A stretch of 64,000 bases of DNA, taken from Oidiodendron maius Zn. Lineage: Eukaryota; Ascomycota; Leotiomycetes; Myxotrichaceae. A program made the position numbers and the translations under genes. This document shows positions 56,096-64,000 of this stretch, piece by piece. Below the pieces are notes generated by a model. That model was not told the DNA's origin. It worked only from the letters and a program-made list of their open reading frames with translations, and did not search any database. The stretch covers positions 3,596,001 through 3,660,000 of the forward strand of contig KN832870.1 in assembly GCA_000827325.1 (NCBI GenBank), written 5' to 3'. Every line of letters starts with the position of its first letter. Within the stretch, counting starts at the first letter, position 1.

Positions 56096-57112
56096 GAGCT
56101 TGAGACGGGCGGGTTTACTTGCCTGCCTGTGCCTTTTGAAGTCAACTGTGATAAAATAGCGATGTCATCGTGATCATGTGGGGAATGAAGACCCCTGGAC
56201 CATCGTCTACGCGATTGTCCCGGAAACACAGATGAGAGCGCACTATCCGCTTTCTTCTTTCACTGTCAGCTCCATTATTTAGTGTGCTCTCGTAATGGCC
56301 CTATTTGGCAAGACTAATTCGAACTAGACAACAATCTCTCTGACGCATCTATAAATCAAGCCCCCTCTTCCCCTACGATCTCTCGTGACGAATTCATCAA
56401 AGCCCGGAACAAGCGTTACCACAACAAAGCAACGGCATGCATGCTCTAGCGGAGAACTGCTAGCTAGTGGCCGGCAATTTGACTTGTCACAAAGGATTCC
56501 CGTGGACTTCAGAAAGGTTTCCGCTAGAGCGTAAGGTCGTGATTGCCTTTCGAGTACCGTGAGTGTTTCCGCTGCCCTGCGATTCTAATGACTGTTGTCT
56601 ACCCATGTACCGCGATCTCCTTTTCATCCTGTTTGATGAATGTCACAATGCCATCCTCACACAAGAGGGCATTCAAAACTCCGCGTTAACATATGGGCAT
56701 GCCCTTTCACCGAGGCAAGCAACCATGCGCCGGAGCTTCTAGAGTTAGATTCATAGGAAGCTGCAAATTACCTTTCTTCGTGTCATCCTATTCGTGGTCT
56801 ATGACAAAGCCCAAAGCAGCAGATAATTCAGAGCGTGTCCTCAAAACCAAAGTGTATTAATAAAAGCCTAAGTAGCTGTGGGAACGCCATCGTAGGTTGG
56901 TCCTGATGCAATGCTCCACCTTTTCAATGACTACACACGGCCATGGCACATGGAATCCGGAAAATCCGTGTGAATTGTTGCTATTAAATATGCTCCGAAC
57001 CGCTTGCTCTAATCGGATCACTTTCCCTTTTGCGTCCTTGATATTTTGGGGAACAACTACCCTACATGTTCCGTCTATGGCAACAGTCAGTCGATGCATC
57101 GAACAACATGCT
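56096..57112. promoter_or_regulatory. Divergent intergenic region of 1 kb
   Basis: It lies between the ywbE-like gene (-) and the large secreted-protein gene (+). No gene is supported. An open frame in line with the downstream protein runs back to 56897, but it lacks a plausible N-terminus before the signal peptide at 57113. Confidence 0.4.
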
Positions 57113-59450
57113 ATGATATTCGTCAAGCTACTCATTCTGGTAACGCAGGCTATTATATTGATCACACATACTAGTGCCGATTCCATCCAATCTCTTCCTA
57201 CCCAGAGAGCAAAGTCACTGCAGTATAATGATCGTACGCGGGGTCACGGAACAAATGAGAGTTATTATCATGACCTTGACGTCTGCGGCTCTCCACTCCT
57301 TGCCAGATCCAGGATACCAGTTCCGGCCGACCAGGCCGCCCATATCTGGGAAACGGATCATATCTGTGCCCCAGCCAAGTACTGGAGGCTTACCCCTGAG
57401 ACGATGAGAGAATCTGGAGCGCAGACATTTTTTCTTGACTGGTTTGAGGCATACCGGCTGGGAAAGTACCAAGACGAATGCGATGGCGCACATATGACGG
57501 CAATTCAATGCTTCGCCAGTATGTGGTGGGGTGACTTTGATTTCCAATGCACCGTCGATCAAATAGAACGTTGCGCAGTTCCAACAACATCTCGTATTAC
57601 GACTTGGATTCAGGGGCGCTATAACTGGCCGCCAGCTCAAGTGACTGAGACAGCGAGGAAGGTGCTCTTTATCTACAAGCACTTCCAGATCGCAATATCA
57701 GATCTGAAGACGGATTGGGTAAGCTGCCCCTTATCAAATACGTTTGTAGCTAACGCCTCACCCAAGGACGTTATTTCCAAAATGGGGTCTGCAGTAGCCC
57801 TCGAAGCTCATTTTGCAGTGGACAATTTCACCCCTCAGCATAATAGTCTAACGCAAGCATACTGTGACGTAGCAAAAGCAGTGTCCGAAATTGCGGTAGA
57901 CCTGGCACTTCAATTTGGTGTCGTAGGTGTTAATCTCGGCCAGTTCACTGGATCCTTTCGAGCAATGAGCAAGGCGGCAGATGATCTCATGGCCACTGCC
58001 CATAAAACGAAGGATTATAGAGAAGCAGTCTTTGCGGCCCAAAAACTGAACATGGCGAGACAGTCGATGTACTACACTCAATGGGCCACTGGCGAGGCGA
58101 GAAAGGCAGCACACGCCGCGCAAGAAGTTACTGACGCCTACCAACATGCGAAGGGGTCTGTTATACCAGAGAGAGAGAAGCCTAGACTTGAATTTCCGTT
58201 GATAAAAGGGTATGGTCCTTGCGGCAATATATTTGGCGTCATCGACGATAATACACATTCACAAGTTGATCAACTAGTGCTGTTCATCAATCAGCATCTA
58301 CATGGCCTACGGTATGCCGTGGAAGAACTTTTCAACTCATTTTTTATCAAAGACCATGAAGATCTGGGAGATATTGCATTGCAAGACGTTATGAAGATCA
58401 ATAATTGGCCCGGAGTGTCGACAAGATCTTATGAAGGTCTCGAAGTGTAAGTCCTTCGCCTGACAAATTTCACAAAGGTGCGTGCTAACTCGTGATAGGA
58501 CAGTGAAAGCTACCATTAAAAATCTCATTATATCGGAACTTCTGGCGGCCAGTAGACAGTACCTAAAATGTGAGGAGCGTGACGATGCAGCAGAAGCCTG
58601 CGAACAAGACAAAGCGCTCCAATTCATAAGACGCAGAGGATTGTACTGCCCTCCAGACCATCCTAAGTTGCGATGCCAAGCTGGCCGCATCACGAAGAAG
58701 CAAATTCTCAACCACGATAAGGATCTAATTGCACTTCAGGGTGGGAGCGATAAGTTTGCAGCAAATGGAATCGATTTGTTCGAGCTGTATTCGAATTCTC
58801 TGGAGCGATATTTTGCCATGGGCACCGATTCTTATTCGCCCCGAGGCTTTTACATCCAGGGAAATGTAGTAGATCCGTCCAAAATGGCATACCTCCCAGT
58901 GACGGTAAGCAAGGTCAAAACTGTACATCCTGGCGAGCTCCACATGAACTTCCCATATTCCTGCGGCGACTGGACCTCGAATTGTACTGCTGCGTTTCTT
59001 GACCGTGTTAATGTAAATATTCAACACGAGTGGGAGATGCGGACTACGATACTTACCCATGTAAGCTCTCACTACCTACGTTTGTATCACTTGCAAACGC
59101 CGCTGACTGCTCGTTAGCACCTTAAGTTGATCCATGAACCGGCAAATAGATTCCTGCTGCTATGCAATCTCGGCCTCCGAATGCCGCATAGCGGCGGCGA
59201 CATGACGACCCAGGTTGTGAGATTAGATCCGTCCCCGATATGTAAATGGGTGAAAAATGCAATTCAGGACAATGATGAGCTCGAAGGAAATTATCGATTC
59301 TGCACTCTGGATGTGGTTCGCGAATACGCATTTAAGCACGAGCGGGTAGGCACTATTGGTGGTCTTCATTCACACAAAGTCTTATGCCAGAAGTGGATCT
59401 TTGCGAACAATCTCGAAATCGAGAAACGTTTCGGGTCAGTTTCTGTCTAG
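57113..59450 (+). CDS. Large predicted secreted protein of unknown function
   Basis: Three exons (57113-58446, 58499-59060, 59118-59450) join exactly to 742 residues. The start is chosen because it opens a clean signal peptide, MIFVKLLILVTQAIILITH, with a likely cut after THTSA. The mature part has many cysteines in its first third and last third (for example DHICAPAKYWRL, DECDGAHMTAIQCFASMWWG, FQCTVDQIERCAV, LKCEERDDAAEACEQ, NFPYSCGDWTSNCTAAF). The centre is helical and Ala-rich (KAVSEIAVDLALQFGVVGVN, ARKAAHAAQEVTDAYQ). Paired cysteines and Asn-x-Thr sites fit an exported, disulfide-bonded protein. No enzyme motif is seen. Orphans of this architecture exist in other filamentous fungi, as far as I recall, but I cannot name a family. 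Splice sites are good and the gene looks intact. Confidence 0.8.
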
Positions 59451-59856
59451 GCTGGAGCCCGTGCCAGGTGGTAGGGTGGATGAGAGTATCTATTTGGTGA
59501 AGAACCCGGAGTAAGATAGACGTATGGCGACCTTCAATACCTCTCTAAAGTATAAATGCTTCTTGTAGATAGTTGTTATACCCGCATAAGAATTCATGCT
59601 TTATCAAAGTGCCTGTTTCAGTCATTGCAATATTTATATCGGCGGTAATGTGATTATGGACTGCTTTGAGCAAAGAATAACACCGAAAATAATGCTTGTA
59701 AGTGCTGTAGAAGAACTCGATGGTTCGCATTGTGAGATATCAATGGTATGAAAATCTACAGTACATAGTCGAAAGTTTTCTAGCTTTTGAAGGGGTTCAA
59801 ATTGATAATAAAACTATTGGCCAACGGACACAATTGCTTAGTTTCGTGAGATATAA
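59451..59856. other. Convergent 3' region, no gene seen
   Basis: About 400 AT-rich bases between the secreted-protein gene (+) and the GNAT gene (-). Confidence 0.5.
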
Positions 59857-60648
59857 TCATGACCTCTCCTTTATTACACGTTGTCTGATCTCTTCAAGCC
59901 TAGCCCTCTGTCTCCATTGGTCGTCAAAATTATCATTCCGTAGCCATCGTTCCAATGCCTCCCTGGCAGACCCCTCCCAGTCCTCATCAATGATACTAAA
60001 CCAAGCAGTATCTCTCCTTCGCCCCTCTACCACCATGTGTTTCCTGAACACCCCCTCATGGATAAAGCCCAGCCGCAAAGCCGATTTTTTACTGGCCTCA
60101 TTGAGATTACTGGTCTTCCATTCCACTCTTAAGAAATGTAGGTCTTGGAGGCAGAGCTTCATCAACAGGTAGCAAGCTTCGGTGGCAGCCGTCGTCCGTT
60201 GAAGATGAGGCCCAAACAGAACTCCAATTTCAACCGAGCGATTGGAAGGAAGAACGTTCATCAGACAGATAATTCCTGTTAAGAAACCTGTGCTAACGTC
60301 CGAAGAGCCCGGCACTGCATTGGCTGGGAATACTTTTAAGGAAACAGCGTAGGAGATGTTGACATTTCTATCACAGAGAGATTTCGTAAAGGTAGCAAAC
60401 GACTGGGAGTCGCGAAATGGATGAGCCGGAACGTATTTATACAGATGAGCATTCAGAATGCCCCCCATATTGCGATAGAGCTCCTCGGTGTGAGACTCCT
60501 GCAGAGGAATGAGAGTCACGTGTCTACCCACGAGAGGACTTTCGCCTCTAGGGGCCACAGCTGGCATTGAAGTGACGAGGGGCCCATCGAGCTCCCAGGA
60601 TGGGCCTGAGTTGGGTATCTGGGTGGCTTGGGGTGGGTCAGCTTCCAT
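59857..60648 (-). CDS. GNAT-family N-acetyltransferase (RimJ/RimL-like)
   Basis: Single-exon frame of 263 residues. VGRHVTLIPLQESHTEELYR opens the acetyltransferase domain, followed by PFRDSQSFATFTKSL and YAVSLKVF. Then comes a strand/helix pair with TGIICLMNVLPSNRSVEIGV, the acetyl-CoA loop region GPHLQRTTAATEACYLLMKL, HFLRVEWKTSNLNEASKKSA and LRLGFIHEGVFRKHMVVEGR. The last two are characteristic of the Acetyltransf_3 (RimJ/RimL) branch. Many fungal members are annotated as acetylating small amines or protein N-termini; the substrate is not visible. A C-terminal Arg-rich helix (WRQRARLEEIRQRVIKE) is an extension beyond the core fold. The start at 60648 is the first ATG of the frame. Confidence 0.88.
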   Translation of the reverse strand: MEADPPQATQIPNSGPSWELDGPLVTSMPAVAPRGESPLVGRHVTLIPLQESHTEELYRNMGGILNAHLYKYVPAHPFRDSQSFATFTKSLCDRNVNISYAVSLKVFPANAVPGSSDVSTGFLTGIICLMNVLPSNRSVEIGVLFGPHLQRTTAATEACYLLMKLCLQDLHFLRVEWKTSNLNEASKKSALRLGFIHEGVFRKHMVVEGRRRDTAWFSIIDEDWEGSAREALERWLRNDNFDDQWRQRARLEEIRQRVIKERS

Positions 60649-60985
60649 GTGTATGGGAATGGAAACACAATATCTCAGACGCAGAAACGGGAATTTATCT
60701 TGGGAAAGGCGATAATGAGTTACGATATGTGGTGTAGGTCGTCGTAAGGAAGAAGTAGAATGCTACAAAGAGTGATAAGAGGGAGATCTATTCAGGTCAA
60801 TCCGAACAATTTTACTCGCGTATTGAATTTGGGTGGTGACTGGGAGCCGAAAACCCTGTCGTGAGAAATCTATATTTCCTTTCCTGGACCTCCAATAATA
60901 TACATGTCCTAATGGTGCTACAGATTATAATATTCCGCACCCCAGTAATAATTCCTATTGTATTCAACACCAATCATGGGTATCT
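60649..60985. other. Short intergenic region
   Basis: It holds the promoter of the GNAT gene and the 3' flank of nup57, both on the - strand. No gene is seen. Confidence 0.5.
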
Positions 60986-62271
60986 TCATCGACCATTGAC
61001 CTTTGCCGCCCCTGGTTGATCCTTCTCCCATTCAACGTAGTCTTGCTGAATCTTGTCAAGCTCCTTCTTCAAGTGAACTAATTGTGTTTGGTAGTCTTCC
61101 AAGATCTGCAGTAGTCAGTATCATTATATGGCTATTCTTGCATTGTCTCACCTTCTTCGCCTTCCCATCAGTCTCTTCATCAAGAATGTTTTGACTCTGT
61201 GTGCCTGTCTTTTCAAGTTCGGCCTTGAGCAACTTGGCGCGCTCCTGAACGGTAATCATCCTTGCCCAGATTTCCTCGGCTCTCGCTCCCAAAGCCGGAT
61301 CACTGATATCTCTGTCCAGAGCGGCCAGTTTCGCCTTGAGGTCTTCCTCATCTCCGCCCATCGCATATCCTCTATTTCTCAAGACCTGGACCTTCGTCGC
61401 TAGTGCGAGACATCTCTGCTTCAGCACGGCATGCTTCCTCTTCGCATCCATTGCCCTAATGCTGATTTTTGTATCGTGTCTCTGTAAAAGAGCCGTAAGA
61501 GAGCCATTAATTTCGTGTAGACGCGAGTTGAAATTTCCTAGGGTGCGTTGCTGGGTCTTGATTCGTTCACCCATCTGGGCAAAGCCGGTGCACAGTACGG
61601 GGATAAATCCAGGCCCAGGTTTCTTTGAAAGTGCTTCTTCCCATTTTTTAGGATCTTCATTGGGGCCCGGCCGGTATAATGGTGCTGAATCGTCGCTGAC
61701 TTTATTGTAGAAGTAGTACTTGAAGGCACAATTCGGATTGCCAGTATCCCACTGCTCCAAGATGCTGGCCATCTGGTCCGGAACGCTTTTTTCGCCTATT
61801 AAATGTTAGAATATGATTGGCCACCTATCAGAGAGACATACGAGGGCTAACACCACTGTTTGGCTGCCATAAGGAAGACCCAAGTTGATTCTGTTGGGGC
61901 TGGGCTAATGGCTGCTGTTGCGTTGAATTTGTAAACAGGCCACCCGGTCGAGTTGAGCCCCCAAAGAGCCCACCGCCCTGCTGCTGGTTATTCTGGCCCA
62001 AACCAAATATGCCGCCCGTCTGTTGTTGAGGTTGTTGCTGCTGAGTGTTTTGCCCGAGGCCTAATATGCTTCCAGTGTGCTGTTGCGGCTGATTCTGTGT
62101 CGTTTGACCCAACCCCCCAAAAATACCGCCACCTTGCTGCTGATTTTGCTGGTTACTTGTCCCAAGTCCGCCAAATACTCCACCTCCCTGCTGAGTCCCT
62201 GTGTTTGTTGAAGAGCCAAACATTGCCCCGCCCGCCGGCTGGTTGGTTTGACCGAATGTACCTCCAAACAT
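60986..62271 (-). CDS. nup57: FG-nucleoporin Nup57 (Nup54 homologue)
   Basis: Three exons (62271-61842, 61795-61152, 61105-60986) encode 397 residues. The first 125 residues are FG/GLFG repeats spaced by Gln/Asn/Gly (GGVFGGLGTSNQQN, GGIFGLGQNNQQQGGGLFGG). A conserved alpha/beta segment has LEQWDTGNPNCAFKYYFYNK and PNEDPKKWEEALSKKPGPGF. Then coiled coils run from about 230 to 385 (AKRKHAVLKQRCLALATKVQ, LRNRGYAMGGDEEDLKAKL). NPNCAFKYYFYNKV and the PxxxWEEAL block are diagnostic of Nup54/Nup57. Family role: central-channel subunit of the Nsp1-Nup57-Nup49 complex that forms the permeability barrier. The ATG at 62271 is used; one 12 codons upstream is less conserved. It is divergent from the complex I gene. 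Confidence 0.94.
61900..62260 (-). repeat. FG/GLFG repeat region of nup57
   Basis: Degenerate tandem units code for GG(I/V/L)FGGLG followed by Gln/Asn spacers, built from cctgctgctg and ccgccc-type runs on the + strand. The repeat number may vary between strains. Confidence 0.8.
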
Positions 62272-62727
62272 CTTGAAAGATGAGCTGATAATATTGGTCC
62301 CGAGCAAAGTGTATGAAATGTGGAGGCGCGAAGAATGAAGCTCGTCCCTGCAACAACTTAAAAGATGTGCAAGAGGCTTTGAAGCCCGAAGCGCGTTTGG
62401 AAGAAGAGTCTAAAAATTCTGTGCGCTCAAGTAGCGCCTCGAAACTCGAGACAAATGGGCGGAGGGCCCAAGACCTGCTGAGAGAAAAGCAAATTATTAC
62501 GATCAAAGATGATTGAAATTCATACTGTAAAAATGGAAAGAAAGATAGAACGGCATTCATGACAACCACATCGAAGCTCTGGGCAGGTTCGCGACGCTCG
62601 CTTCACCAGCCAATCAAGGCTAACCTATTCCTGACCTCATTCGAGCTTCTTCGAGCTCTCAATACTCTTGAAACCCCATTAGTTCCGCCTCTCACCACCC
62701 TCAACAACCTCTACAGACAATATCAAG
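62272..62727. promoter_or_regulatory. Divergent promoter of nup57 and the complex I subunit gene
   Basis: Four hundred and fifty-six bases separate the two start codons. Open frames on the + strand reading into the first intron of the next gene do not match its conserved N-terminus and are rejected. Confidence 0.4.
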
Positions 62728-63492
62728 ATGTCTGGACGGAAGCCTGTGTACGTATCTACCGTATAAATGAACCCATTATGTGTCAGCATTACTGATAACA
62801 CGCAATTGCAGATTTAACCAGACCACCTTGATTGACACGACACCTCTTCCTGCGGACATCCCACGGGTGACGGAAATCGGAGCCAGCTCAGCGCCATTAC
62901 TATCTGCGAGCTTCTTTATTGGCGCAAGATGCAAGCCTTACAACGATGATTTCATGCAGTGCAAGACTGAGAATGCTGGGCAAGGGGAGATAAAATGTTT
63001 GAAGGAGGGGAGAAGAGTTACGAGATGTGCAAAATCCGTGTAAGTGTTATGCAGTGTACAATGGGTGCGCCAAATGATTCCCTTCGGCGTCCTAGCACTG
63101 GAGTTACGGGTAGCGGTTTGTACTGCCACACCGAAGACTGCTCTGGTCGGTGATGGGGGCAATTGGGCCGTGCTGGTCAATAGATCTTTGCTGACATGAT
63201 GATTTTTAACAGAATTGAGGATGTCAACAAACACTGCCTAGCTGAGTTCCGCAAGCATTGGACTTGCCTTGATGACAACAATCAACAACTCTGGCAGTGC
63301 CGTCCACAGGAATGGAAGCTTAACAAATGTGTCTTTGATAACCTGGTAAATGCTACTCTCCAAATCACAAGTGGCATGCACTAATTCCCCTGGTAGAAAC
63401 TTGAGAAGGTCATTCCAGATACGCCTGCTGGCGAGACTTCCGTCCATCTTCGAACGCGCCAGATATATTCACATCATAACAGCGGACCTTAA
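62728..63492 (+). CDS. nuo-20.8: NADH:ubiquinone oxidoreductase 20.8-kDa subunit (NDUFA8, CHCH domain)
   Basis: Four exons (62728-62747, 62812-63039, 63213-63345, 63397-63492) encode 158 residues. MSGRKPVFNQTTLIDTTPLP is the classic fungal start, split by the first intron. GASSAPLLSASFFIGARC and KPYNDDFMQCKTENAGQGEI lead into twin CX9C motifs: C-x9-C at CKPYNDDFMQC and CLKEGRRVTRC, then CLAEFRKHWTC and CRPQEWKLNKC. The tail is VHLRTRQIYSHHN. Family role: an accessory subunit of the proton-pumping arm of respiratory complex I on the intermembrane-space side, imported through the Mia40 disulfide relay. Intron 2 (173 bases) is much longer than the others in the window. Confidence 0.95.
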
Positions 63493-64000
63493 GAGCGAAC
63501 CAGATACTGTCATTGGATCTGAGTAGAGAACGCATACTGTATGTACATAGTATTAAAGAATCAAGTTCCCGGTGTAAAGTATGGCTCTTATTGTGTTGAT
63601 GCATTTGGCAGTAATTTATGATAATTAGGGTCATTGGTAGGTAGTGCAGAACGAAGGCTGCTTATCGGGAAATATATCTGTAAATTCCAAGGAGAAAACT
63701 ATATGTAAGATTGCCGAGTTATCATATTATCTAAGAACAGTTAATGCTAAAAACTCATTTTCTAAGTTAATAATATGACCCACCCGCTGTGCTAGTAGCT
63801 ACTACCTACATTAGGCAAGGCGTTAACAAGCTCCTTGGAATGGTTATCATCATCCTTGCTTCGTGATCTGCTTGCCCATACACTGTGACCTATTTTTCTA
63901 TTTCTTTCTTTACAATGACATTCCCCATGTTTGCGCCATGCTTTCGCCAGATATTGCCAAGAGTAACAACAAATTCCGCTTCTCGAGTCAACCTACAGAT
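63493..64000. other. 3' flank to window edge, no gene seen
   Basis: It is AT-rich from 63650 to 63780. A neighbouring gene may begin beyond the edge. No motif is recognised. Confidence 0.45.

Noticed and set aside
62559-62795. Open frame before the complex I subunit
   Set aside because: The conserved N-terminus MSGRKPVFNQ is encoded in a different phase and spliced at 62747/62812.

Overview
The window is nuclear DNA from a filamentous ascomycete (Pezizomycotina). Genes are compact, with introns mostly 45-70 bases long carrying GTAAGT/GTATGT-type donors and CAG/TAG acceptors. The proteins are of the fungal type: Ssk1, ApsA, Erg6, Zuotin, Tom5, the 20.8-kDa complex I subunit and a CYP52-like P450. 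The style of Erg6 and ApsA would fit a leotiomycete or a related class, but I cannot fix the genus. I see no complete transposon, virus-like element, rRNA, tRNA or CRISPR array.

Layout. 0.5-3.3 kb: a wax-synthase-like MBOAT acyltransferase (+) converges on an Rsr1/Krev-1 small GTPase (-) with eight exons, one of only 10 bases. 3.3-7.5 kb: a gene-poor stretch with only gene-like scraps. 7.5-12.2 kb: a secreted CAP/PR-1 protein and a DUF255 thioredoxin-fold protein (+). 12.6-21.3 kb (-): an MFS transporter, a P450 and an Nmd5-type importin with 11 exons. 22.2-24.7 kb (+): a copper amine oxidase gene that appears dead (three frameshifts and a stop). 25.9-32.9 kb (+): ApsA/Num1, an unknown nuclear-looking protein and a small spliced gene. 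33.4-39.1 kb (-): Ssk1 and a HAL-type kinase. 41-42.6 kb: a disordered coiled-coil protein. 43.4-53.8 kb: a dense block of erg6, ecm2/slt11, mzm1, zuo1, tom5 and gcv2. 55.5-63.5 kb: a YwbE-like protein, a large secreted protein of unknown function, a GNAT acetyltransferase, Nup57 and an NDUFA8-type complex I subunit.

The genes do not form one pathway. They are mostly core housekeeping: polarity and nuclear positioning (Rsr1, ApsA), osmotic/oxidative stress signalling (Ssk1, HAL kinase), nuclear transport (Nmd5, Nup57), splicing (Ecm2), ribosome-bound chaperoning (Zuo1), ergosterol (Erg6) and mitochondria (Mzm1, Tom5, Gcv2, NDUFA8). Accessory genes (MBOAT, CAP protein, P450, amine oxidase relic, secreted unknown) sit between them. 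Divergent pairs with promoters near 450 bases (erg6/ecm2, tom5/gcv2, nup57/NDUFA8) are common.

I found no convincing new multi-gene system. The best leads are the amine oxidase pseudogene, the 742-residue secreted orphan, the small spliced gene at 32.5-32.9 kb, the 10-base exon, a YwbE domain joined to a Cys/His tail, and stop-free introns in ecm2 and apsA. Splice sites were read by eye; in every multi-exon model reported as a confident gene the exon lengths sum to a whole number of codons.
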